64,000 nt of DNA from assembly GCF_001593005.1 (NCBI RefSeq), contig NZ_LQZQ01000045.1, positions 1-64,000 of the forward strand, written 5' to 3'. Of this stretch, positions 37,701 through 46,527 are shown one piece after another. Made by a program: the position numbers and the translations under genes. This stretch comes from Roseivirga ehrenbergii (GTDB lineage Bacteria > Bacteroidota > Bacteroidia > Cytophagales > Cyclobacteriaceae). Each line of letters starts with the position of its first letter. Position 1 is the stretch's first letter. Below the pieces are notes generated by a model. That model was given only the letters and a program-made list of their open reading frames with translations. It was not told the DNA's origin and searched no databases.

Positions 37701-38099
37701 AGTATCAATCGAGCCATCTAAATTTAGAACATCAATCCCGTTATCGTTATTTCGTGCAAAGGAAACCAGAAGTATTTTGTCTTGATAAACTTGAACACTG
37801 TTAAATGATTTACTTGCTAAAGTTTCATCCAGTTTAAAGCTTGGGTCATACTCTCCCAGATTATCAATGCGAATCAAGTTATTCACGTAGCTCGCATCGA
37901 GAAAAGTATCGTCTATTCGTTTAAAGTCCCCGAGAATGTAAAGTTTGCCTTCACTATCCTTTTGAAGTCCAATGATTTCGGACTCGCTGGCCAAATGAGC
38001 TGAAAATCTTTTATCGAGCGACTGGGAGTATAGGTTAGTACTGAAAAAAGTAATGAGGGAAGCTAAAGCTAATGAGATTGACAGTTTATATGATTTCAT
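34740..38099 (-). CDS. Large T9SS-secreted protein with delta-60 repeats and cadherin-like repeats
   Basis: From ATG at 38099 the protein has 1119 residues and a signal peptide ending NLYSQ; the upstream frame to 38156 adds a polar stretch before it. Residues about 30-710 are repeats of the delta-60 type (for example NSDGSLDQTFNTGT, DGKIILGGYMHYD), a seven-bladed-propeller-like repeat. Three tandem cadherin/Ig-like repeats of about 95-100 residues follow (each with NDAPII or NDKPVI starts, ITDPDN-type and F.GTLTVPV segments). The last about 75 residues, starting near LDLFPNPTQNQLNIVL, are a type A T9SS sorting domain. It should be exported across the outer membrane and attached to the surface or released; probably adhesive. 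Confidence 0.88.
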   Translation of the reverse strand: MKSYKLSISLALASLITFFSTNLYSQSLDKRFSAHLASESEIIGLQKDSEGKLYILGDFKRIDDTFLDASYVNNLIRIDNLGEYDPSFKLDETLASKSFNSVQVYQDKILLVSFARNNDNGIDVLNLDGSIDTNFQLDNSISLIYKIEHKDGHYYAAAILSGSLNFVKLNSDGSLNSEFGTHKLDGSSPVEITILNDNKILVSGQTNKYDDTDVGTIFRVNSDGSLDQTFNTGTATISDGDVIDVEVLQDETILVSGYFNSFNGVSTPSGLVKLDANGAVVTAFNADGVINRISRRASKIKEAPDNKIYLAGGHLNDAILIRLNADGSTDQTYAAQAFSSFNRGQYFNIEIIGEQVIFANKFTGTIADKRLSIAQTDFSGNILPQNFTLTKAATAYAALPFDDGKVLVSGDFILVNGSYVSYLTKLNADGTIDSGFELGIELNSAINEINVITKQSDGKIILGGYMHYDNTITSIIRLNQDGSIDPTFSTTARAYYLGDNIKQITVLEDDGLLVAGGIINTGNNLADSNEIIVRLGKNGAYDLDFNSVLAANPQETNNQKIIEALAIKADGTYLVGGYFSSDGRVSGFINNLNTDGSLVSEFNNNETLTGSVNVIQVINEKLLFGGTNFAGGGFSDRMPLYQANLTGNELDDTTIGISDTDNFGFYKDLLLEDDGSILVAGSYEFINQELHSNLARIKTSGIVDNKFNVNFLGYLNKIERVDSENIFAVGEFSSVNGTPSFGIAKIKTVNSAPIIDGVVSALTTKEEEAITIASSDLLITDPENEVGDITISISEGANYTVSDNTITPVLDFNGTLTVPVIANDGELDSKIFNIEISVTAVNDAPIITEASSGLTTAEETNFTFDLDAFTVTDPDNSFPTDFSLTITGGDNYTIDGNTVIPNTDFNGTLTVAVKVNDGTDDSNSFNAQLEVTPVNDKPVIVGTVSTLITDNETPFTLSLTDLSVTDPDNNYPSDFTLSVAGGANYILAGNVITPTPEFIGTLTIPVKVNDGNIDSDEVNITLEVSEVTSIDLDTFSLRLDLFPNPTQNQLNIVLENSNFDDIIITITDLNGAKVYRGSFQKKQYEFSKSIDLSQQTDGTYFVEIVQSGKYRSLKKIIKN

Positions 38100-38278
38100 C
38101 AAGAGGTGTTTTGATTGATGAGTTAAAATATGTTTTTTTTCGATGTAAACCTTCAATATACCGTATCAGTTATTCGAAAATTTTAATTATGGTCGATATA
38201 TAGACTGAATGATTGGTTTTGGCTGACAAAAACTAGTGTAATGAAAGAGTATCAGCTTGCCATTTTTTTGAGATGAGG

Positions 38279-39520
38279 TTACTGTTTGTATATGCTTTTC
38301 AACACCTCCAACTTCCCGTCAACCTCAGGTAACTCATTAATGCCTAAAATATGGGCTACAAAAGGATAAACGTTCACATTTTCAAACTTGGGAAGTTTGG
38401 TGCCTGGTTTAATGTTTGGCCCATTTGCGTAGAAAATTGTAGCCATATCTTCTGAGAGATAAGGATCATAACCATGCTCTCCGTGTACTCCGCCTTGGGC
38501 AATCATTCTTTCTCTGTTGCTTTTCGAGCTCAATGAGTGACCTGCATTGGCCACCAAAACTATTTCGCCACTTCTCGAATTTTGATAATGCCAGTTTTTA
38601 GGGAATCCCTCTTTCTCGTAGGCTGTGAAACTATTCTCCTTTCCTTTAATGGCCGTATATATTTGGTCAATTTTTGATTGGTCGTTAACATAAAGGTGAG
38701 CGAGGGTTCCGCTGTTAACAAACCTGTAATCATCCTTATTTATTCCTTCCAGAACTTCATCAACGTTAATCAAACTTTCTTCATTATTGGCTACTTCGTT
38801 CATACCGTGATCGGAAGTGACAATCACATTCACTGGCAGATCAATTTGTTTGAGTTGCTCCATGATTAAACCCAGAAGTCGATCGGCTTCTAAAACAGAT
38901 TCTTTAGCACCATTAGGGCCGTTGGCATGCCCTTGGTCGTCTACTATGGAAAAGTATAATGAAATGTAATTGGGGCGTTCAGCTTTTGGTAATTTTAGCC
39001 ATTCCATTACCGTTGAAATTCGGTCTTCATTTTTCACCTTACCATCATAGATTTCATAATAATTAGGGAAACTACCTGCGATTGGAGCTTCGGAACCCAC
39101 CCAGAAATAAGAAGCCGATTTCATTCCGTTTTTCTGCACCAACTGCCATAGAGGTAAACCATCATAAAAATCAGGGTTTTCTACTACTTCACGATTGCCG
39201 ATGCTATACCGTAAATCAAGGTCGCGGTCATAGAAATTATTATCCACCAAACCGTGATTTCCCGGATAAAGCCCTGTTACCAATGTATAATGATTTGGGA
39301 AGGTTTTACTCGGAAATGAGGGAAGCATGGCCTCGGCAGACGCTCCTGTTTCTATGAATTTCTTGAAATTCGGAGCGTCATATTTTTCTACATAATCATG
39401 TCTGAAACCATCAAAGGAAATCATGATTACATAAGGAGTTTCCTGTTGACAAGAAACGGCACTCATTGCTAAAAGCGCAAATACAGTGAGTAACAAGGCT
39501 GATTTTATATATTTCTTCAT
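38279..39520 (-). CDS. Lipoprotein phosphodiesterase/nucleotide pyrophosphatase (alkaline phosphatase superfamily)
   Basis: A 413-residue protein of the NPP family. The lipobox ends SAVSC (Cys24). Thr73 in PSKTFPNHYTLVTG is the predicted nucleophile; SFDGFRHD gives the first metal Asp; SDHGMNE and GGVHGEHGYDP supply other zinc ligands. It should hydrolyse phosphodiesters or nucleotides in the periplasm. It appears monocistronic. Confidence 0.9.
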   Translation of the reverse strand: MKKYIKSALLLTVFALLAMSAVSCQQETPYVIMISFDGFRHDYVEKYDAPNFKKFIETGASAEAMLPSFPSKTFPNHYTLVTGLYPGNHGLVDNNFYDRDLDLRYSIGNREVVENPDFYDGLPLWQLVQKNGMKSASYFWVGSEAPIAGSFPNYYEIYDGKVKNEDRISTVMEWLKLPKAERPNYISLYFSIVDDQGHANGPNGAKESVLEADRLLGLIMEQLKQIDLPVNVIVTSDHGMNEVANNEESLINVDEVLEGINKDDYRFVNSGTLAHLYVNDQSKIDQIYTAIKGKENSFTAYEKEGFPKNWHYQNSRSGEIVLVANAGHSLSSKSNRERMIAQGGVHGEHGYDPYLSEDMATIFYANGPNIKPGTKLPKFENVNVYPFVAHILGINELPEVDGKLEVLKSIYKQ

Positions 39521-39537
39521 TGCTTTGTGGATTGCCT

Positions 39538-39545
39538 CAAAGATA
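39538..39545 (-). promoter_or_regulatory. Possible -7 box of the phosphodiesterase gene
   Basis: The minus strand reads TATCTTTG (TAnnTTTG consensus) 18 bases before the ATG. No TTTG lies 19-21 bases upstream, so support is partial. Confidence 0.4.
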
Positions 39546-39600
39546 AAGGCTGCATCAATTAATACGATTGCTTTTTGGATTTTTTACAAGCCAAAGATCT

Positions 39601-41409
39601 TTAATCCAGGTAGCTCAGTTTCATGTCAATGGTCAGAGCCAGTTCATTCATGATGGTTTTTGAAAGTCCTTTACAGCGACTCATTTCATATTTATAAAAG
39701 AATTGGAGTGTGTGGAGTTTGCTTTCGTAGAAATCAGTGGCGTAAGTGCTGTCGTTTATGTCTAAAGCTTTCTGTGCCGAAACTCCGATTTTAAGCCACT
39801 GCCAGCCCATAACAACTGTTCCAAATAAATCCATAAAAATGGTGGCATCGGCCAAGTAGCGTTCAAAATCACCATTTTGAGCATGAGGCATTAAGGCACC
39901 TAAAACCTGCTGTATTGAATTAAGGCTTTCTCCTAAAACTCTAATATTAAATTGGAGTGAATCATGAGCGCTAGCTTCTTTAATAGTAGACTGAATTTCT
40001 TCGGCCAGCCATTCGAGTACTTTGCCATTTTTCAACCCTATTTTTCGCCCTAGTAAATCGAGAGACTGAATGCCAGTTGTGCCTTCGTAAATGGAAATAA
40101 TTCGAATGTCGCGGTAATATTGCTGAAGTATGAAGTCCATGCAAAATCCATAGCCACCAAGCACTTGTAGGCCTGTGCTTACTGCCTCAAGTCCCTTTTC
40201 CGAAGGATATGTTTTAGCGATAGGAGTGAGTAATTCCAGAAGTAAATTGTAACGTTCCTTTTCTTCTCCTTCTGAAATGTGTTCTAAATCCACATAATGC
40301 GCTGCCTGCATTACTAAACTTAAAGAACCTTCCACAATGGACTTTTGGAAGAGCAGCATTCGTTTTACATCAGGGTGATTGATGATTAAGGTTTGTTCTT
40401 CGTCTAAATCCTTTTTACCTGAAGATGTTAGTTTTCTTCCCTGAGGCCTTTCTTTCGCATATTGCAGAGAAGCATAATAAGCCGCAGACGCAATTCCTGT
40501 CCCCATTCTGCCTGTAGCAATTCTCGCTTCATTCATCATTTGGAACATGTACATCAAACCATGATTTTCTTCGCCAATCATGTGTCCAATGCTGTCTTCA
40601 AAAACCAAATGCGAGGTGCAATAACCTCGCTGACCCAGTTTTTCAAATTCACCCGCCACAATCACTTGCTGCTCACCAAGACTACCATCAGCGGCTACTC
40701 TTTTCTTCGGAACTACAAACAAGGAAACGCCTTTTGTGCCTGAAGGAGCGCCTTCTGTTCGAGCCAATACCAAATGAATGATGTTCTCGGCAAACTGATG
40801 GTCGCCCGAGGAGATGAAGATTTTTTGACCATTGATTTTATAAGTGCCATCTGCCTGAAGGCTGGCAGTAGTTTTCACATCTGATAATGACGATCCCGCT
40901 TGCGGTTCGGTCAGACACATGGTGCCTGTCCATTCCAGAGACATCATTTTTTGCGCGTAGGTTTCTTTTAGAAAATCACTTCCGAAGGAAACAATAAGGT
41001 TTGCCGCACCTGCGGTTAAACCCAAATAGCCTGTAACATGGTTATTGGCGGCTTCCATCATAAAATAGAGGGTATGAAAAACGATGTTTGGCAGTTGTAA
41101 ACCGCCATCCTTTTCCTCGAACATGGCAGCTACAAGCCCCATTTCTCCTGATTCTTTTAAAATACTCTCGAATTGTGGGTGAATCGTAATTGCTCCATTT
41201 GCAAAGGTGGAAGGCTTTTCATCCATTTCTTTAATAAAGGGGTGGAGGCTTTTATCGCAGAAAGTTTTGACTGAATTCAACAGAAGGTCTATCGAGGGCT
41301 TGTCGTAAGCGGAATAACGGTTGGCTTCAAGTAATTCTTCCGTTTGATGAACATTGTACATCAAAAACTTAATCGTATTCAGGTTGGTGTATTGCGATGA
41401 ATTGGGCAT
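39601..41409 (-). CDS. Acyl-CoA dehydrogenase
   Basis: A 602-residue flavoenzyme from ATG at 41409 (frame open to 41445). Family motifs are MCLTEPQAGSSLSDV (FAD/substrate region), GQKIFISSGDHQF, LGGYGFCMDFILQQYYRD and ISIYEGTTGIQSLDLLGRK. It has the longer form with an additional C-terminal helical domain, common in Bacteroidota and close to the FadE-type group. It catalyses the first oxidation of beta-oxidation; chain length is not predictable. No other fatty-acid degradation gene is adjacent. Confidence 0.9.
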   Translation of the reverse strand: MPNSSQYTNLNTIKFLMYNVHQTEELLEANRYSAYDKPSIDLLLNSVKTFCDKSLHPFIKEMDEKPSTFANGAITIHPQFESILKESGEMGLVAAMFEEKDGGLQLPNIVFHTLYFMMEAANNHVTGYLGLTAGAANLIVSFGSDFLKETYAQKMMSLEWTGTMCLTEPQAGSSLSDVKTTASLQADGTYKINGQKIFISSGDHQFAENIIHLVLARTEGAPSGTKGVSLFVVPKKRVAADGSLGEQQVIVAGEFEKLGQRGYCTSHLVFEDSIGHMIGEENHGLMYMFQMMNEARIATGRMGTGIASAAYYASLQYAKERPQGRKLTSSGKKDLDEEQTLIINHPDVKRMLLFQKSIVEGSLSLVMQAAHYVDLEHISEGEEKERYNLLLELLTPIAKTYPSEKGLEAVSTGLQVLGGYGFCMDFILQQYYRDIRIISIYEGTTGIQSLDLLGRKIGLKNGKVLEWLAEEIQSTIKEASAHDSLQFNIRVLGESLNSIQQVLGALMPHAQNGDFERYLADATIFMDLFGTVVMGWQWLKIGVSAQKALDINDSTYATDFYESKLHTLQFFYKYEMSRCKGLSKTIMNELALTIDMKLSYLD

Positions 41410-41502
41410 GGTATAAGGGTTTATTTTCAATATAAGTGAAAACAAATAAAATGCTGGTAACTAAGTTCAGAATGAAACTTATTCAGATGCCAATTGTGAT
41501 GC

Positions 41503-42960
41503 TTAGAGCAATGGTGCTAGTAATCTACAAACAGATTCGAGTAGTTTCTTCGAAATACTGCGTTTCTTCCATTCACTAAGATGTAGTTCTTCGCAATCAG
41601 CCTTATCTGTTTCAAAATTCTGATTGAGTTGAATAGCAATAGCAGGATCATAAATATAGGTGTTCACCTCATGGTTTAGATCGAAACTTCGATAATCCAT
41701 ATTGGCTGTGCCTACTATGGCTAGCTTTCCGTCTACTGTAAGCGTTTTAGAATGCAGAAAGCCCTTTTTGTAGAGATACACCTTTACACCAGCATCCAAA
41801 AGTTGCTTCATAAATGACATTGAAGCTGCTTGAACAATCCATGAATCGGAAGCGTAGGGAATCATAAGTTCGACTGAAACCCCACTTTTGGCAGAGGTAG
41901 TAATTCCATTAATTATACTCTCATTTGGAATAAAGTATGGGGTGGCAATTCTCAGGCTATTTCTGGCAGAATTAATGGCTAAGTAGAAAGAGTCCATTAT
42001 ACTGGCCAAGTCCCAATCGGGGCCGCTAGCATTTACTTGAACAAAACTAGACCCAAATGAAGGTTCGGTTTTTGGGAAATGCTTTTCAGTTGGTCGCCAA
42101 GGTTGTCCAGAAACAAATTGCCAATTCAGAATAAATAGAAACTGTAATGTTTTTACTGCAGCCCCCTCAAGCTTGATATGGGTGTCGCGCCAGTAGGTTG
42201 GGTATTTACCATTGTTGATGTAACGGTCGTCTACATTAATCCCTCCAGTAAAACTCGTAATGCCGTCAATAATAACTACTTTCCTGTGGTTACGGTAATT
42301 AATTTTACTGGTAAACGAAGGGAAAAGTACTGGCATGAATTCAAAAATTTCTACGCCTGCGCCTTTCATTTTTTCGAAATAAGAGCTTTTTAAACCGAGA
42401 CTTCCAACACCATCTACAATCACCCTTACTTGAACACCCTCTTTAGCTTTTGCGATCAAGAGTTCACTAATCTGTAGCCCAATTCCATCGCTAGTAAAGA
42501 TGTAGTATTCTATATGAATATGGTTTTTCGCTTGTTTCAGCGCTTCTAAAAGTGCTGGAAACTTCTCCTCTCCGTTTCTCAATAAAGTGATTTTATTGTT
42601 TTCTGAAAGAGGGGAGAGATCACGACTTAAAAAGCGGATGAGTTTGTCGAATTGTTCGCTTACTAAAGCTTTATGAATAGGAGTTGCATTCTCTGGGGTT
42701 AAATATTCATCAATATATTTTTGGCCAAAAGCAGAGTTTATCAATTGGTTTTTAGAGAATATTCTTCGTTTTCTGATGTGCTGCCCAAAAAACAGATAGA
42801 TGATTAGGCCTAAAACAGGCAATAATAATAGCAGTAAGAGGTAAGAATGAGTTTTTAGCGGGTTTCTGTTTTCAAGCAGAATATTAATGACCACAATAAA
42901 AATAGCCAAATAATATAGCCCTAGAAGGAAAGGAGAAAGCGTGAACCAAAAATCAAGCAT
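41503..42960 (-). CDS. cls: Cardiolipin synthase (phospholipase D family)
   Basis: A 485-residue membrane enzyme joining two phosphatidylglycerol molecules to form cardiolipin. Two N-terminal helices (about 8-30 and 38-58) are followed by two HKD motifs: HRKVVIIDGITSFTGG and HSKTLTVDGKLAIVGTAN, each with the downstream G-G/N pattern. Size and order are as in ClsA. It lies upstream of the acyl-CoA dehydrogenase gene, 93 bases away. Confidence 0.93.
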   Translation of the reverse strand: MLDFWFTLSPFLLGLYYLAIFIVVINILLENRNPLKTHSYLLLLLLLPVLGLIIYLFFGQHIRKRRIFSKNQLINSAFGQKYIDEYLTPENATPIHKALVSEQFDKLIRFLSRDLSPLSENNKITLLRNGEEKFPALLEALKQAKNHIHIEYYIFTSDGIGLQISELLIAKAKEGVQVRVIVDGVGSLGLKSSYFEKMKGAGVEIFEFMPVLFPSFTSKINYRNHRKVVIIDGITSFTGGINVDDRYINNGKYPTYWRDTHIKLEGAAVKTLQFLFILNWQFVSGQPWRPTEKHFPKTEPSFGSSFVQVNASGPDWDLASIMDSFYLAINSARNSLRIATPYFIPNESIINGITTSAKSGVSVELMIPYASDSWIVQAASMSFMKQLLDAGVKVYLYKKGFLHSKTLTVDGKLAIVGTANMDYRSFDLNHEVNTYIYDPAIAIQLNQNFETDKADCEELHLSEWKKRSISKKLLESVCRLLAPLL

Positions 42961-43035
42961 GATTAAAATTAGCGATTTAACCCATAGCTAGTTACTAAAG
43001 TTCAGAATTGATTTCAATGAGAAATGAAGGGAAGA

Positions 43036-43602
43036 TTAAAAACTTAGAAGCTCTTTATATAGCTTGTGCAAGGGCAGGCCCATCACATTGTAAAAATCAC
43101 CTTCAATTTTCTCGATTCCCACCATGCCAATCCATTCTTGGATTCCGTAGGCACCCGCCTTGTCGAAAGGCTTGTATTTTTTGATATAATGCTCGATTTC
43201 AGCTTTTTCTAGCTTTCGAAAAGTGACTTTGGTAGTTTCTGAAAAGCTTCTTTTTTTATTGGAAGAACGAAGGCAAACGCCTGTGATTACCTGATGCGTT
43301 TTGCCTGAAAGCGACTGAATCATTTCAAACGCTTTCTGTGCATTTTCGGCTTTATTTAAAATTTGGTCTTCATTCAAAACCGTAGTGTCGGAAGTAATGA
43401 CTAATTCGTTTTCTTTTAAATTCTCAAAAGCATCAGATTTTTTAACTGCTAAATACTCAGCTACTTCGTTTACGGGTATTGATAGAGGAAAAGACTCGTC
43501 CACCTCTTTTGTTCTGATTTCAAAATCCACTTCCAAAGATCGAAGCAGTTCTTGTCTTCGAGGCGATTTAGAAGCCAATATCAAATGGTAGGGTAAATTC
43601 AT
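43036..43602 (-). CDS. maf: Maf family nucleoside triphosphate pyrophosphatase
   Basis: From ATG at 43602 the protein has 188 residues and begins MNLPYHLILASKSPRRQEL, the family signature. Other motifs are TSDTTVLNEDQILNKAEN and DKAGAYGIQEWIG. Maf/YhdE enzymes remove non-canonical or methylated nucleotides. The start overlaps the 3' end of the DUF1015 gene by 35 bases. A longer frame to 43632 would lack family support. Confidence 0.9.
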   Translation of the reverse strand: MNLPYHLILASKSPRRQELLRSLEVDFEIRTKEVDESFPLSIPVNEVAEYLAVKKSDAFENLKENELVITSDTTVLNEDQILNKAENAQKAFEMIQSLSGKTHQVITGVCLRSSNKKRSFSETTKVTFRKLEKAEIEHYIKKYKPFDKAGAYGIQEWIGMVGIEKIEGDFYNVMGLPLHKLYKELLSF

Positions 43603-44866
43603 CTTCTTTAATTGATCCGAATAAATAACCACTAATTACTTTAGGGTAGAAATAGGTCGATTTTTGGGGTAGGGTATATCCTGAGTGGCAAACGTTTTTC
43701 ACATCTTCCATGCTGATATCTTGAGTGATAATGGCAAAATCTACTTCCCCAGTAATGGTTTTTTCTAAACAGTTTGAGAAGTTTCTTTCAAAGGAAATAT
43801 GCTCAGAACTACGTTGGTCTTTTCCTAAAATACCCAATGCTTTTTCTATAATAAAATAGTGCATTACGGTTAAGTCCAAATCTTTAACTACCTGAGGGAA
43901 ATTCCATTTGAGTTCAGTAATTCGTTCAGGCTTCAATCTTACTTTCACGGCTTCTTTTCCAAATAATAAACCAAAGGCCCATTTTTTACCTAAAATGATT
44001 TCATTTACATCATTTGGGTTGTCAAGTGGTTTAATAATAAAGTCTTCAGAAAGCGTATTGAGCAGATCTTCTTTGTTGAAGTTTTTTAAGCCAGAGAGTA
44101 ACCTGTGGGTAGGTAGGATTCTTAAATCATCGGCTTCTGCATTGGTCAGGTACATCAAATGAAAATTGTAAGCCTCATTACCAGTGTGGTTAGGATTTTG
44201 AGCCTTCATTCGCTGTTTATAGAGCAAAGAGCCTTCGTATCTATGATGACCATCGGCTAAAATCACTTGCTGATCTTTCAGTTTAGCCACAAACTTTTTG
44301 ATGACTTCAAAATCATGAATTACACTCAAAACATCACGAACACCCTGATAATCTTCCCTATCATAAATGGGGTTTTTCATGCTTTCGTCCATGTATTGCT
44401 CAAGGCTAAATTCAGGGTCGAAATAAAGCCCATGCGTTGGACTCACATTCATTTGGCTTTGTGCTAAAATATCTATTCTGTCGTTTACAGAATGCGGCAT
44501 TGTGTTCTCATGGCGAAGCACATCAGAATCTACACTGTTCCAATCTGTGGCTTCTATAAAGCAAATAAAGCCCTTTCTAATATATGTTCGTCTACTGCCG
44601 GGTAGTGTAAAATGTTGGTAATAAACGTAAATGCCCGGAATTTGATCTTGATTGATAATGCCTTCTGCCTTCCATTCTTCTACTGTCCTCTTCTGCGTTT
44701 CGATATCTCTAGGAACGCTGATGTGGATGCTGTTATATGGATTGTTATAAAGTGCCTCTCGTTGTTTTTTTGAAACGACATCAAAAAGGGGAGAAGCTAA
44801 ATCTTCAATTTTATTTGATAATTCACGGTTATATCGCCAAGCGCGAAAGGGTTTTATTCTTGCCAT
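43568..44866 (-). CDS. DUF1015 family protein
   Basis: A 432-residue protein of the widespread DUF1015 family, which often neighbours serine-synthesis genes. It begins MARIKPFRAWRYN and has the typical DGHHRYEGSLLYKQRM motif (about residue 207) and PTHRLLSGL. No catalytic role is proven. The gene sits between accC (5 bases upstream) and maf (overlap), suggesting one transcript. Confidence 0.85.
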   Translation of the reverse strand: MARIKPFRAWRYNRELSNKIEDLASPLFDVVSKKQREALYNNPYNSIHISVPRDIETQKRTVEEWKAEGIINQDQIPGIYVYYQHFTLPGSRRTYIRKGFICFIEATDWNSVDSDVLRHENTMPHSVNDRIDILAQSQMNVSPTHGLYFDPEFSLEQYMDESMKNPIYDREDYQGVRDVLSVIHDFEVIKKFVAKLKDQQVILADGHHRYEGSLLYKQRMKAQNPNHTGNEAYNFHLMYLTNAEADDLRILPTHRLLSGLKNFNKEDLLNTLSEDFIIKPLDNPNDVNEIILGKKWAFGLLFGKEAVKVRLKPERITELKWNFPQVVKDLDLTVMHYFIIEKALGILGKDQRSSEHISFERNFSNCLEKTITGEVDFAIITQDISMEDVKNVCHSGYTLPQKSTYFYPKVISGYLFGSIKEDEFTLPFDIGF

Positions 44867-44871
44867 AATGT

Positions 44872-46377
44872 TTAGTCGCGTACTCTTAGCTTCCAGTTAC
44901 TGGAGGTAGTGTTACTCTTTAACTTGAGACTATTGTTACTTTTTTCTTCACTGATTAAAGCAGCAAGTACCAAAGCAATGTCGTGATGCTCGGGGTTTAC
45001 TTCTTGAAGCAATTCAGGTTTGTAATATGTTTCTACAAACTTGGTGTCGAATTTACCTGAAGTAAAGGCTTCGTGCTTAATGGCGAATTCGCAGAAGTTA
45101 AGCGTAGTTTTAAAGCCTGTTATTTCATATTCCTGAATAGCTTTTACCATTCTTTCAATGGCTTCAGTTCGGTCTTTTCCTGAGGCAATAAGCTTGGCTA
45201 TCATTGGGTCGTAATAGATAGGAATATCCATTCCCTCTTCAAAACCGTCATCTACTCTGATCCCTGGCCCCTCAGGTCGATTGTAGGTGCTTAAATATCC
45301 AATATCTGGTAGGAAATTATTGGTTGGGTCTTCAGCATAAACCCTTACTTCCAATGAATGTCCTTTTATTTTAAGGTCTTCTTGTTTAAAGCTTAATGGA
45401 TGACCTTCGGCAATTAAAATCTGTTCCTTTACTAAGTCTACACCGGTAATTTCTTCGGTAACGGGGTGTTCTACTTGTAAACGTGTATTCATTTCTAAAA
45501 AGAAGAAATCTAAATTTTCGTCTACAATAAACTCTACCGTACCTGCACTGTAGTAGTCGCAAGACTTGGCAACTCCCAATGCAGCTTCGCCCATGGCTTT
45601 ACGTTTTTCTGGAGTAAGTATAGCAGAGGGAGCTTCTTCAATTACTTTTTGATGTCTTCTTTGAATAGAACATTCGCGTTCGAAAAGGTAAACTAAGTTT
45701 CCATGTTTATCGCCCAATACCTGAATTTCGATATGACGTGGAGAGGTGATGAATTTTTCAACGAAAACAGCGCCATTACCAAAAGCAGATTGTGCTTCGC
45801 TAATGGCACGTTTCATTTGCTCTTCCAGTTCTTCAGGATTTTCGACAACCCTCATTCCTTTACCGCCACCACCAGCACTGGCTTTAATTAGAACTGGGTA
45901 ACCTACTTGCTCAGCAATTTTTCTTGCCTCTTCTGGATCTGTAACGGCATGATTTACTCCTGGTACCATAGGAACATTATAGCCCGATACAGCCTCTTTG
46001 GCAGAGAGCTTATCGCCCATAATTTCAATGGCTTTTGTAGATGGGCCAATAAAAATGATACCGTTTTCTTCTATCTTTTTTGCAAAGTCAGCATTTTCAG
46101 AGAGGAATCCATAGCCAGGATGCACGGCATCAACTGCTAAATCTTTACAAATTTCGATAATCTTGTCAGTCATTAAATAAGACTGTGCGGAAGGAGGAGG
46201 ACCAACGTTAACGGCTTCGTCTGCATAGCGCACATGTGGCGAATGGCGGTCTGCATCGCTATATATGGCTACGGTTTTGATTCCCATTTCGCGGGCTGTT
46301 TTCATTACCCTGATAGCAATTTCACCGCGGTTGGCTACTAAAATTTTCTTTATTTTCCTGATTTCCATTCCCTTCAA
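44872..46377 (-). CDS. accC: Biotin carboxylase subunit of acetyl/acyl-CoA carboxylase
   Basis: A 501-residue biotin carboxylase, which carboxylates biotin on its carrier using ATP and bicarbonate. Visible are KKILVANRGEIAIRVM at the N-terminus, the ATP-grasp loop ASAGGGGKGMRVV, the metal-binding EMNTRLQVEHPVTE region and EVRVYAEDP. There is no C-terminal biotinyl domain, so a separate BCCP must exist. The C-terminal 50 residues extend slightly beyond AccC of Escherichia coli. ATG at 46368 is an equally good start. It diverges from the oxoamine synthase gene. Confidence 0.92.
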   Translation of the reverse strand: MKGMEIRKIKKILVANRGEIAIRVMKTAREMGIKTVAIYSDADRHSPHVRYADEAVNVGPPPSAQSYLMTDKIIEICKDLAVDAVHPGYGFLSENADFAKKIEENGIIFIGPSTKAIEIMGDKLSAKEAVSGYNVPMVPGVNHAVTDPEEARKIAEQVGYPVLIKASAGGGGKGMRVVENPEELEEQMKRAISEAQSAFGNGAVFVEKFITSPRHIEIQVLGDKHGNLVYLFERECSIQRRHQKVIEEAPSAILTPEKRKAMGEAALGVAKSCDYYSAGTVEFIVDENLDFFFLEMNTRLQVEHPVTEEITGVDLVKEQILIAEGHPLSFKQEDLKIKGHSLEVRVYAEDPTNNFLPDIGYLSTYNRPEGPGIRVDDGFEEGMDIPIYYDPMIAKLIASGKDRTEAIERMVKAIQEYEITGFKTTLNFCEFAIKHEAFTSGKFDTKFVETYYKPELLQEVNPEHHDIALVLAALISEEKSNNSLKLKSNTTSSNWKLRVRD

Positions 46378-46449
46378 AATTTTGCTTACAATGCTAATTA
46401 ATTATCTGCTAAAATCTAAGTTTGGGCTTGTGATATATACCTGCGGTTT

Positions 46450-46481
46450 TTTGATAAATGGCGTTTATAGTGTTACATTTG
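46450..46481 (+). promoter_or_regulatory. Promoter of the oxoamine synthase gene
   Basis: TTTG at 46450-46453 and TACATTTG at 46474-46481 are 20 bases apart, a full match to the Bacteroidota consensus. Transcription should start near 46488, giving a leader of about 40 bases before the TTG start at 46528. Confidence 0.8.
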
Positions 46482-46527
46482 CAGCCTTATTTGTTACTTA
46501 GGTTAATCAACTTAAAGTCTAAAGGAA

